The position numbers and the translations under genes were made by a program. The notes beneath the pieces are model-generated. The model was not told the DNA's origin. It did not search any database and saw nothing but the letters and a program-made list of their open reading frames with translations. Below are positions 16,236 to 23,009 of a stretch of 26,613 nucleotides of DNA, piece after piece. Source of the DNA: an uncultured Bacilli bacterium (GTDB lineage Bacteria > Bacillota_I > Bacilli_A > RF39 > UBA660); the NCBI GenBank assembly GCA_934096405.1, contig CAKOLW010000017.1:1-26613 (forward strand). Direction: 5' to 3'. Each line of letters opens with the position of its first letter. Positions within the stretch are counted from its first letter, which is position 1.

Positions 16236-17726
16236 GATTATTAAACTTTCTCCAGTCATTTTGTCTGGTTTTTTTATTTGATATATATCTATTATTGTTG
16301 GTATTATGTCTTTTAGTGAGCCTGTTTCTTTTAATTTATATTCTTCATTACATACTATGAAAGGAACAAGACTTGTTGTGTGACTAGTTATTGGTGTTCC
16401 ATCTCTTGTTAACATTTTTTCTGCATTACCATGGTCAGCAGTTATTACTAGTTCATAGAAATGTTCTTTAGCTGCTTCAAATATTTTTCCTACACAGAAG
16501 TCACATATTTCTATGGCATCTTTAGTTGCATTAAAGTTACCTGTGTGTCCAACCATGTCTGGATTTGCAAAATTAACTAATATGAAATCATAATCATTAT
16601 CAATTGCTTTTAAAACATTTTCTGTTACTTCTCCTACACTCATTTCAGGTTTCATATCATATGTTGGTACACTTGGAGATGGTACTAATATTTTATCACA
16701 TTTGTTACTTGATAGTTCTTCCATTCCATCAAAGAAGTATGTAACATGAGCATATTTTTCTGTTTCAGCTATTCTTGCTTGTGTATAGTCTAATCCATCT
16801 ATGTATTCACCAAATGTTTCTTTTGGTTTTTCAGTATCAAATGCATATTCAATATCTTGATGTATGTTAAATAAAGATGTTAATTTTAAGTTTTGATATT
16901 GTTTTGTTTTGAATGGTTTAAAGTTTTTATCATGAAATGCATCTATTAGTTCTTTCATTCTTTCTGGTCTAAAGTTAATAAATAGTATTGCATCATTATC
17001 TTTTATAGTGTTATTTGATAGTATACTTGGATTAATAAATTCGTCTGTTATATCTCTTTTATAGTGTTCTTTAAAACAACTTTCATAATTTGAAAAAGAA
17101 TTACCTAATCCGTAGCACATTGCATCATAGGATTTTTTTATTCTTTCCCAACGATTATCTCTATCCATTGCATAATATCTACCTGAGATAGTACCTATTT
17201 CTCCTAGTTTAAGTTTATTTGCTTTTTCCATAAAGTCTGTTACAAATTTAACCCCACTTTTAGGATCTGTATCTCTTCCGTCTGTTATAAAGTGAAATAC
17301 TACTTTTTCTACATGTTCTAGTTTAGCCATTGCTAGGGCTGCATAGAAATGATTTATACTTGAATGAACTCCACCATTAGAAAGAAGTCCTATTAAGTGA
17401 AGTGTTGAGTTATTTTCCTTTACAAAGTTCATTGTATTTTTTAGTACTTCATTATCAAAAAATTCTTTACTTTTTATTTTATCATTTATGTATGTTAATG
17501 GTTGTGGATTAATTCTACCACTACCTATAGTCATGTGTCCTACTTCACTATTTCCCATTTGTCCTTTTGGAAGTCCAACTTCTATTCCTGAAGCTGCTAA
17601 TTGTGCATGTGGAAAAACTGTTAGAAGTTTATCTATTACAGGTGTTCTTGCTTGTTTTATTGCATTTCCATATTCACTGTTGTTTATTCCAAATCCATCT
17701 AGTATTAATAATATTACTTTTTTCAT
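16218..17726 (-). CDS. gpmI: 2,3-bisphosphoglycerate-independent phosphoglycerate mutase
   Basis: Interconverts 3- and 2-phosphoglycerate with manganese and a phosphoserine intermediate. The ATG at 17726 (MKKVILLILDGFG) has AGGTGA eight bases upstream; the GTG at 17738 lies inside that site. The 502 residues carry LDGFG (metal), the catalytic Ser about 60 in MGNSEVGH, HFITDGRDTDP, GRYYAMDRD and the metal site ADHGNAE. Length is normal. It has its own promoter right after spo0A. With gap, pgk and tpiA nearby it covers most of lower glycolysis. Confidence 0.97.
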   Translation of the reverse strand: MKKVILLILDGFGINNSEYGNAIKQARTPVIDKLLTVFPHAQLAASGIEVGLPKGQMGNSEVGHMTIGSGRINPQPLTYINDKIKSKEFFDNEVLKNTMNFVKENNSTLHLIGLLSNGGVHSSINHFYAALAMAKLEHVEKVVFHFITDGRDTDPKSGVKFVTDFMEKANKLKLGEIGTISGRYYAMDRDNRWERIKKSYDAMCYGLGNSFSNYESCFKEHYKRDITDEFINPSILSNNTIKDNDAILFINFRPERMKELIDAFHDKNFKPFKTKQYQNLKLTSLFNIHQDIEYAFDTEKPKETFGEYIDGLDYTQARIAETEKYAHVTYFFDGMEELSSNKCDKILVPSPSVPTYDMKPEMSVGEVTENVLKAIDNDYDFILVNFANPDMVGHTGNFNATKDAIEICDFCVGKIFEAAKEHFYELVITADHGNAEKMLTRDGTPITSHTTSLVPFIVCNEEYKLKETGSLKDIIPTIIDIYQIKKPDKMTGESLIIKEDSK

Positions 17727-17746
17727 TATTTTTATCACCTAGATAC

Positions 17747-17775
17747 ATTCTAGCACATTTCTTTTTTAATTTAAA
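17747..17775 (-). promoter_or_regulatory. Promoter of gpmI
   Basis: TTTAAA (17770-17775) and TAGAAT (17747-17752) are 17 bases apart on the minus strand, and the -10 is preceded by TGC, an extended -10. It lies in the 52-base gap between spo0A and gpmI. Confidence 0.6.
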
Positions 17776-17778
17776 GAA

Positions 17779-18543
17779 TTAGTGTATTTTTAGCATATCT
17801 AATCTTAGTTTATCTGCGATTGTTACTATAAATTCTGAGTTTGTTGGCTTTGCTCGATCTATATCAACTGAATGCCCAAAGATTTCTTCCATTAAGTCCC
17901 AATCTCCACGATTCCAACTCACTTCAATAGCGTGTCTAATTGCTCTTTCTACTCGAGTTACTGATTGACCATACTTAGTGCTTATCTCTGGATATAATTC
18001 TTTAGTTATGCCTCCTATAAGTTTAGGATCATCATATACCATATTGATGGCTTCTCTTATGTATTGATAGCCTTTAATATGAGAAGGTATTCCTAATTCA
18101 TGTAAAAGTTTAGTTATCATTGCTTGAGTATTATTCTTTTCTACATTTATTATTTTTGCTTCTTTTACTTTAGGATTTGTTATATCTTGTATTCTTTTAT
18201 GTAATTCTTGTAAGTCAAATGGTTTTAACATGAAATATTTTACTCCAAATTCACTTACATTTCTTATTGTTTCTTGTTCGTTGTAACTTGTTAATACTAA
18301 TATTTTTAAATTTATTTTGTTTTCTTTTAATTTATCTAATAAATACATTCCATCTTTTTCTGGCATTACTAGGTCTAATATTAAAGCATCTATTTCACTA
18401 TAATTATCTTTTATATATTTCCATGCTTCTCCACCATTATATGCTTCTTTTAATAATGTTAAGTCATTAGTATTATTTATAAACTCTTTTAACATACCTA
18501 CTAAGGCCTTGTTATCATCCACAATCATTATTTTCTTTTTCAT
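17779..18543 (-). CDS. spo0A: Sporulation transcription factor Spo0A
   Basis: Response regulator that commits Bacillota cells to sporulation when phosphorylated. The receiver domain (1-120) has the acidic pair in IMIVDDN, acceptor Asp57 in LILDLVMPEKDG, Thr in LVLTSYN and Lys in MLKPFD. The C-terminal DNA-binding domain is the Spo0A type: HIKGYQYIREAI, GITKELYPEIS, the recognition region RVERAIRHAIEVSWNRG, and KPTNSEFIVTIADKLRL. The ATG at 18543 follows AAAGGAG. A weak promoter (TGGATT, 17 bases, TATAAT at 18569-18597) is possible. No phosphorelay Spo0F or Spo0B gene is near, but a hybrid kinase is. Confidence 0.95.
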   Translation of the reverse strand: MKKKIMIVDDNKALVGMLKEFINNTNDLTLLKEAYNGGEAWKYIKDNYSEIDALILDLVMPEKDGMYLLDKLKENKINLKILVLTSYNEQETIRNVSEFGVKYFMLKPFDLQELHKRIQDITNPKVKEAKIINVEKNNTQAMITKLLHELGIPSHIKGYQYIREAINMVYDDPKLIGGITKELYPEISTKYGQSVTRVERAIRHAIEVSWNRGDWDLMEEIFGHSVDIDRAKPTNSEFIVTIADKLRLDMLKIH

Positions 18544-18661
18544 TTATTTCTCCTTTAACACTGTCTTTATTATATAAGTTTATTATACATAAATCCATAG
18601 CGAAAAAGGTCTAGTTATGTCTAATAATGATGTTTTGTGTCATAAAATGTATTTGTTGATT

Positions 18662-19354
18662 TTATTTTGTTGTATTTTCTATTATTTCTTTAACTGAGTT
18701 TATGTCAGTACTTAGTTTTCCTATTATAACTCCATCTGTTATATTAAGAATTTCATTTATGTTTTCTTTATTAACTGATCCTCCATAGAAGAATTCTATT
18801 TCTTCTTCAAATTCATACATGAAGTATTCTTTTATATATTTATTTAAATATTCTATGTCTTTTAAGTTAGCTTCTTCATTTTCTATTTTAGATATTGGTT
18901 CATATGCGATTATTAAGTTTTTTATGTCTATATAGTCTGAGGATTTTATGTAGTATTTTAATTCTTTTTTTACTGTACTTAGTTTTTCATCATGTCCTAT
19001 ACAAAGAATAGTTTTGAACCCTGAGTTAAGACTTCTATATAGTTTTTCTTTTATTTCTTCATAGGTGTCTAATTTTAAGGTGATTCTTTCTGGATGTCCT
19101 ACTAGGGTGTAATTTATGTTTAGACTTTTTAATATTTCTAGTGGCACTTCACCAGTGTATGAACCATAGTTATAACTATAGAAATTTTGAGCACCAATTT
19201 TTATTTTAGAATCTTTAAATAATGATAGATATGCTAAGTTAGGCATTAATACTAGGTTAATATTTTTAGTTTGGATGTTATTTATTTTTTCTTTATATTT
19301 AGTTATTTCATTATAACTTAGATAACTTTTATGATTCAGTACTATTGTTTTCAT
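18662..19354 (-). CDS. tpiA: Triosephosphate isomerase, divergent
   Basis: Interconverts dihydroxyacetone phosphate and glyceraldehyde 3-phosphate. The catalytic residues are present: Lys9 in LNHKS, His87 in LVGHPER and Glu152 in AYEP. YTGEVP and FYGGSVNKENI also fit. At 230 residues it is ~20 shorter than usual, and the flexible loop 6, normally WAIGTGKTA, reads SKIENEEAN here. The usual GG before the last helix is GK. The ATG overlaps the pgk stop as ATGA, with GGAGGAA inside pgk. Function is likely but the loop change is odd. Confidence 0.88.
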   Translation of the reverse strand: MKTIVLNHKSYLSYNEITKYKEKINNIQTKNINLVLMPNLAYLSLFKDSKIKIGAQNFYSYNYGSYTGEVPLEILKSLNINYTLVGHPERITLKLDTYEEIKEKLYRSLNSGFKTILCIGHDEKLSTVKKELKYYIKSSDYIDIKNLIIAYEPISKIENEEANLKDIEYLNKYIKEYFMYEFEEEIEFFYGGSVNKENINEILNITDGVIIGKLSTDINSVKEIIENTTK

Positions 19355-20490
19355 TTGGATTCCTCCATTATTTTTAGTGTTTCAAATTCTTTTCCTTCTA
19401 GATATTCTAGGCTTGCTCCTCCTCCAGTTGAAATGTATGAAGCATTAAAGTTATATTTTTTTGCAGCAGATGATGTATCTCCACCAAGTACTACTGTTTT
19501 AACTATGTTTTCTTTTAGATAATTAAATATTTCTTTTGTACCATTTTGATATGCATCTTCTTCATATTTACCTAGTGTTCCGTTTAATACTATAAGGGTA
19601 TTTATATCAATGTTATTTTTGAATAGTTCTATTGTTTTAGGTCCAATATCTAGTATGTGTTCATCATTAAATATATCATTTAATTCTTTTACTCCATCTT
19701 CTGTTACATAGTCTATTGGAATTATTATTTTTCCTGTTTTTAAAAGATTTTTACATTCTGTTATTTTATCAGTTTCTACAAAAGTACTTCCTACTGGATT
19801 ACCATTCGCAGTTAGGAATGTTGCACACATTGCACCTCCAATTAGGAATTTGTCGGTGTTGTCCATTAGATTTTTTATTATGCCTATTTTATCACTAACT
19901 TTAGATCCACCTAGTATGAAAGTTTTTTTATCTTTTTTTATTTTATTTAATTCTTTTAATTCTCTTTCTATTAAGAAACCTATAGCATGTGGTAAGTACT
20001 TACTTATTCCATAAGTAGATGCATGATTTCTATGACATGAACCAAAGGCATCTAGAATGAATACATCTCCTAGACTAGCCCAGTATTTAGAAAGTTCTTC
20101 ATCACAACTGCTTTCTAAGTTATCTGGAACATCCATGTATCTTGTGTTTTCCATTAGTAAGATTTCTCCTGGTTTAAGAGAGTTAATTTGAGATTCTAAT
20201 GCTTTCCCTTTTAATTCTTCAGCAAAATATATTTTTTTATTTAATATTTTTTCTAATTCTATTTTTACTGGTTTTAAAGTATTTAACATTTTATCTTCTA
20301 CTTTTTTTACTTTTCCCATGTGAGACATAAGTATTATTTTAGCATTATGTTCAATTAAGTAATTTATTGTTTCAATGCTTTGTATTATTCTATTGTTATC
20401 CAGTACTAAACCATTTTTAATTGGTACATTATAGTCTACTCTTACTAATACTTTTTTATTATTTACATCTAAGTTAGTTATATTATTCAT
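19351..20490 (-). CDS. pgk: Phosphoglycerate kinase, divergent
   Basis: Makes ATP from 1,3-bisphosphoglycerate and ADP. The 379 residues (usual ~394) keep VRVDYNVPIKNG, the SHMGK counterpart of SHLGRP, DAFGSCHRNHAST, GGSKVSDKI and TGGGASLEYLEGK. Several positions differ from common PGKs, for example LNGTLGKYE where WNGPMGVFE is usual. The stop is TGA, overlapping the tpiA start. A weak promoter (TATAAT at 20508-20513, poor -35) may drive it, since the terminator of the DGR-like cassette lies just upstream. Confidence 0.93.
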   Translation of the reverse strand: MNNITNLDVNNKKVLVRVDYNVPIKNGLVLDNNRIIQSIETINYLIEHNAKIILMSHMGKVKKVEDKMLNTLKPVKIELEKILNKKIYFAEELKGKALESQINSLKPGEILLMENTRYMDVPDNLESSCDEELSKYWASLGDVFILDAFGSCHRNHASTYGISKYLPHAIGFLIERELKELNKIKKDKKTFILGGSKVSDKIGIIKNLMDNTDKFLIGGAMCATFLTANGNPVGSTFVETDKITECKNLLKTGKIIIPIDYVTEDGVKELNDIFNDEHILDIGPKTIELFKNNIDINTLIVLNGTLGKYEEDAYQNGTKEIFNYLKENIVKTVVLGGDTSSAAKKYNFNASYISTGGGASLEYLEGKEFETLKIMEESK

Positions 20491-20534
20491 TTAGTATCAC
20501 CAGTTTAATTATATAAATATTTTAATGTAATTAA

Positions 20535-20565
20535 AAGAAAAAAGAAAGTTTTTAACACTTTCTTT
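20535..20565 (-). terminator. Terminator ending the DGR-like cassette
   Basis: A perfect 9-bp stem (AAAGAAAGT with ACTTTCTTT, 7-base loop) followed by a T-rich run on the minus strand. It overlaps the stop of the small ORF at 20564-20734. I see no other minus-strand terminator between here and the target gene start, so target gene, TR and small ORF could share one transcript. Confidence 0.75.
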
Positions 20566-20734
20566 ACTTATAATTATCTATTAATTTAGTATAACTAAAA
20601 CTTAAATAACCTTTATAACTAATCTTACTTTTTAAATACATATCATTATCATAAGTATAATAAAATATTCCACTTTTTACAAGTACAACACAATCTTTAA
20701 ATTTATTTCTTATTTTAATATATTCATTTATCAT
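20564..20734 (-). CDS. 56-residue protein resembling MutS domain I (possible DGR accessory, MSL type)
   Basis: The ORF starts at the ATG at 20734, six bases after AAAGGAAA, and ends in TAA at 20566-20564. Its sequence has the pattern YIKIRNKFKDCVVLVKSG, IFYYTYDND, like the start of MutS domain I (LLFQxGDFYExFxxDA). Short MutS-like (MSL) proteins are known accessories in some Firmicutes DGRs. The protein ends soon after this motif, so it may be a shortened copy. It follows the template-like repeat by ~270 bases. Similarity is from memory of the family. Confidence 0.55.
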   Translation of the reverse strand: MINEYIKIRNKFKDCVVLVKSGIFYYTYDNDMYLKSKISYKGYLSFSYTKLIDNYK

Positions 20735-20787
20735 TACAAATTTCCTTTCATTTGGAAGTGATAAAAGAAAAATCTAATAATAAATAT

Positions 20788-20813
20788 TAATGGAAAGCAT
20801 ATGCTTTCCATTA
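20788..20813. repeat. 26-bp perfect palindrome between TR and the small ORF
   Basis: TAATGGAAAGCAT is followed directly by its reverse complement. It can form a strong hairpin on either strand and lies in the untranslated stretch 20735-21000, which also has an 8-bp AT stem-loop (20966-20986) just after the TR and two AGTACT palindromes (20871-20885). Possible roles are RNA 3'-end formation, a processing site or a protein site. The plus-strand ORF that begins here looks accidental. Confidence 0.6.
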
Positions 20814-21000
20814 TATAATATCTCTATTATAAAGATGTTTACCAATATAACTGATATTATAGGGTATTTAAGTACTATAAGTACTAAGGAAATAAACTTG
20901 TTTCTCTATATATTAGTCCACTATAACATTTGTTATGACTTTTATTTTAAATCTAAACTATTATTAAATTATTTTTACAATAATTTTAAGTTTAAACTCT

Positions 21001-21130
21001 AGAGAAATTGACAGGGCGAACAGCATTCGTGTTGTTCACGTTGTTGTTGTTCAAGTTCGCATTGTCGGAATTCCAATTCCACTCGTTCGCATTGTTACCA
21101 TTACAGTTGATAGGCGACAAGGACCACCCA
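21001..21130 (-). repeat. Template-like repeat (TR) of a diversity-generating retroelement
   Basis: On the minus strand this copy aligns with the VR at 21364-21500. Its frame, aligned to the target protein, reads WSLSPINCNGN...EWNWNSDN...AVRP, with 16 AAC/AAT codons in the 29 from ATC to AAT. Such AAC-rich templates are typical of DGR TRs because adenines are the mutated bases. It has no start codon or open frame upstream (a TAG lies at about 21173-21175), and one extra base after the GCTGTTCGCCCTG block shifts its frame. Local GC is 43% (52 of 120, hand count). Confidence 0.75.
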
Positions 21131-21180
21131 ACTAAGTGAGAAGAGCTTCCTATACTATTACAGCCTATTCCCTATATCAA

Positions 21181-21262
21181 AAGTGTTTTTACACTTGATA
21201 CCAATTTTAGTCAAACCGCCAACTGAAGCTGGCGGAGTGCCGTCCGAAAAGGGTTTCGGACG
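21181..21262 (-). repeat. Three tandem stem-loops between target gene and TR
   Basis: After the target gene stop the minus strand can form CGTCCGAAA/TTTCGGACG (9 bp, 21241-21262), CCGCCAGC/GTTGGCGG (8 bp with one G-U and a 4-base loop, 21216-21235) and AAGTGT/ACACTT (6 bp, 21181-21196). None is followed by a T run, so they do not look like terminators. In the Bordetella phage DGR an 8-bp, 4-base-loop hairpin downstream of VR is needed for target recognition; a similar role here is inference. Confidence 0.65.
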
Positions 21263-21281
21263 TTTATCAAGATTTGTAGTT

Positions 21282-22787
21282 TTAGCATCCACTCTCTGTT
21301 TCTTGGATTGTATATGGATTTTCAGCTGTTCCATCTCCTGTACCATATAGAGCACAAGATTTTAGAGAAATGGCAGGGCGAACAGCATACGATTCGATCA
21401 CGTTGCCGCCGTAGTCGTCCAAGTACGTTTCGTAGGAATCCCAGCGCCACTCGTACGCCATGCCGCCACCACGACAGCCGATAGGCGACATGGTCCACCA
21501 ATTTCTTGATACTTGTGTTCCAGAACTATTGCTTATAAACCATGCATATGGTGTACTCATTGTTTTACTTGCTACTCCTCCTGCGAAAGCTATTTCGTCT
21601 GCCGTCATTAATGCTATTGGGTAGTCCAATTTTGCACTTGTATTTTCTACACTGAATGCATCTCTTATATCACTACAATTATATGTTGGTGTCTTATCTG
21701 TATATAATCTTTTATATGATGCAAAATTAAATTCTTGCGATGTACCATATGAACCTACTTCTTCACTTCTGTCATTACAATAAACTGCACTTGTACTTAA
21801 GTATTTTGTATAATTTGTTAGGCTGTTTTGATACCATGTATCAACTGCTGTTTTTATAGTACTATCATTTTCATTTGTTCTATTATTTTCTAAAGAACCA
21901 CTCGTTCCATACATGTAACCTACATATTTTGAACTTATATAGTTTGCATTAAATCTGCTTGTTCCTATATTTCCACTTGTTGTATCATGATTTGTTCCTA
22001 CATAAAGTAATCTTATACTTCCATCATGATTGGTTCTTATTATTCTCCAATAAAATCCTCCAAATTTAACCCAGTTATTTGTTGTATTACCGGCATAATA
22101 GTATACTTCTTGTGGAGTACTAGTTATTCCTGTTATGCTTTCTGTTGAAGTAAATAATGTTCCTGTTGTTGTTTCAGTAAATGGTGTTGCAAAATCTGTT
22201 CTTTCACTTAATGTATTATCTTCTAACAATTTATATGCCAATGTTCCTTTATCATAACGTATTTTTGTTCCTTCTTCAATATACAAATAAGCTGATAATT
22301 CTTTTCCCATGTCATCTCCTTGATCTACATTATCATCACTTATATATTTTATTTCTATTGTATATTCTTGTTTTGTATTTGATGAAATAGGTACACTATA
22401 TTCTATAACTTTATTGGCTACTATATTCGACTTTGGTATATCTTTATAATCACTCATATTATAACCATTATTAGTACTTGTTATTTTATATACTAAATAC
22501 CCTTTAGTTACAAATGTATTTATTAAATCTTTAAATACTAAATTATATTTATACTCATTACTTGTTTTATTTTCTACACTAAATGTTTTAGTTATACTCC
22601 ATCCTGGTTCTATATTTATTCCTTCTATATCGTCTCCATTATCAAATACTATTCTTAAGTCTGTTGTATTAACTGTTACTTTCTTTTTTTCGCCTAATAT
22701 GATTATTGAAAAATATGCATAAGTTAATCCTACTAATAATATTAATACCAAACAAACCCCATAAATTAAATATTTCTTTTCTTTCAT
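21282..22787 (-). CDS. Surface-anchored target protein with C-terminal variable lectin-like domain
   Basis: The 501 residues begin with a Lys-rich start, a hydrophobic segment (about 6-27) and TYAYFS, which resembles SipW-dependent signal peptides of TasA-like proteins. Residues 35-170 look like a beta-rich domain with VENKTSNEYKYNL. The part from about 230 (VKFGGFYWRIIRTNHDGSIRLLY, ALMTADEIAFAGG, WWTMSP, AVRPAISL) resembles the C-type-lectin-fold domains of many Firmicutes surface proteins. Its VR covers residues 430-475, and 25 residues follow, including SCALYGTGDGTAENPYTI. The ATG at 22787 follows GGAGGAAGG. Ligand unknown; likely secreted or membrane-anchored. Confidence 0.8.
   Translation of the reverse strand: MKEKKYLIYGVCLVLILLVGLTYAYFSIIILGEKKKVTVNTTDLRIVFDNGDDIEGINIEPGWSITKTFSVENKTSNEYKYNLVFKDLINTFVTKGYLVYKITSTNNGYNMSDYKDIPKSNIVANKVIEYSVPISSNTKQEYTIEIKYISDDNVDQGDDMGKELSAYLYIEEGTKIRYDKGTLAYKLLEDNTLSERTDFATPFTETTTGTLFTSTESITGITSTPQEVYYYAGNTTNNWVKFGGFYWRIIRTNHDGSIRLLYVGTNHDTTSGNIGTSRFNANYISSKYVGYMYGTSGSLENNRTNENDSTIKTAVDTWYQNSLTNYTKYLSTSAVYCNDRSEEVGSYGTSQEFNFASYKRLYTDKTPTYNCSDIRDAFSVENTSAKLDYPIALMTADEIAFAGGVASKTMSTPYAWFISNSSGTQVSRNWWTMSPIGCRGGGMAYEWRWDSYETYLDDYGGNVIESYAVRPAISLKSCALYGTGDGTAENPYTIQETESGC
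21364..21500 (-). repeat. Variable repeat (VR) in the target gene
   Basis: Codes for residues 430-475 of the target protein (WWTMSPIGCRGGG ... AVRPAISL). It matches the TR in fixed blocks (TGTCGCCTATC, GAGTGG, GCTGTTCGCCCTG) and differs mainly where the TR has adenine: 21 of 27 substitutions by hand, plus three codon-length gaps. GC is 57% (69 of 120, hand count) in a gene that is otherwise AT-rich. Confidence 0.75.
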
Positions 22788-22813
22788 TGTCCTTCCTCCA
22801 TTTTTAGATCACT

Positions 22814-22843
22814 AAAAAACTCATAGACTGGTGCCTATGAATT
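22814..22843 (-). terminator. Rho-independent terminator just upstream of the target gene
   Basis: ATTCATAG/CTATGAGT (8 bp with one G-U, 8-base loop) is followed by six T on the minus strand. Only ~25 bases separate it from the target gene start, too few for a separate promoter plus leader. It can end the gap transcript and the small unit at 22999-22873, or act as a conditional terminator for the target gene. Confidence 0.65.
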
Positions 22844-22872
22844 TAATATAACGAAAAAACTATGAGAATTAG

Positions 22873-22938
22873 TTAATAATACTGACCCCCCCCATAACAA
22901 ACTATTGTTTTATTATAAAAGAAATCTATTTGTCCCAT
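22873..22938 (-). CDS. Putative 21-residue peptide ORF
   Basis: The ATG at 22938 has AAGGAG nine bases upstream and a promoter further up. The peptide is MGQIDFFYNKTIVCYGGGQYY; the three Gly come from the run of eight G. A 9-bp inverted repeat (AAAACTATG at 22936-22944 with CATAGTTTT at 22856-22864) starts at its ATG. It could be a real peptide, a leader peptide for the target gene, or an sRNA with a chance ORF. Confidence 0.3.
   Translation of the reverse strand: MGQIDFFYNKTIVCYGGGQYY
22886..22893 (-). repeat. Homopolymer of eight G (minus strand)
   Basis: Eight consecutive C on the given strand in very AT-rich sequence. It lies inside the 21-codon ORF, and between TTGTTA and TATTAT, which now stand 13 bases apart. 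Such tracts can change length by slippage and switch expression, as in Neisseria porA. It could also be a sequencing length error. Confidence 0.6.
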
Positions 22939-22970
22939 AGTTTTGTGCTCCTTCTACTTTTTACTCTTTA

Positions 22971-22999
22971 ATTCTATCAAAATATCTTATTGAGTTCAA
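22971..22999 (-). promoter_or_regulatory. Promoter between gap and the small ORF
   Basis: TTGAAC (22994-22999) and TAGAAT (22971-22976) are 17 bases apart on the minus strand, directly after the gap stop. It would transcribe the small ORF and, if the terminator at 22814-22843 is read through, the target gene, TR and small MutS-like ORF. Confidence 0.6.
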
Positions 23000-23009
23000 G
23001 TACTTTGGA

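Noticed and set aside
20790..21002. Plus-strand ORF of 70 codons
   Set aside because: It starts inside the palindrome, has no Shine-Dalgarno, no recognisable motif and ends in the TR; AT-rich chance ORF.
21001..21180. TR copy as the 3' end of a second, broken surface protein gene
   Set aside because: The in-frame stop upstream, the absence of any earlier homologous domain and the 16 of 29 Asn codons favour a template; a decayed second VR is not fully excluded.
21158..21355. Minus-strand ORF of 65 codons over the stem-loops
   Set aside because: It lies out of frame over the target gene end and through the hairpins; its start has no ribosome site. The DNA structure explains the sequence better.
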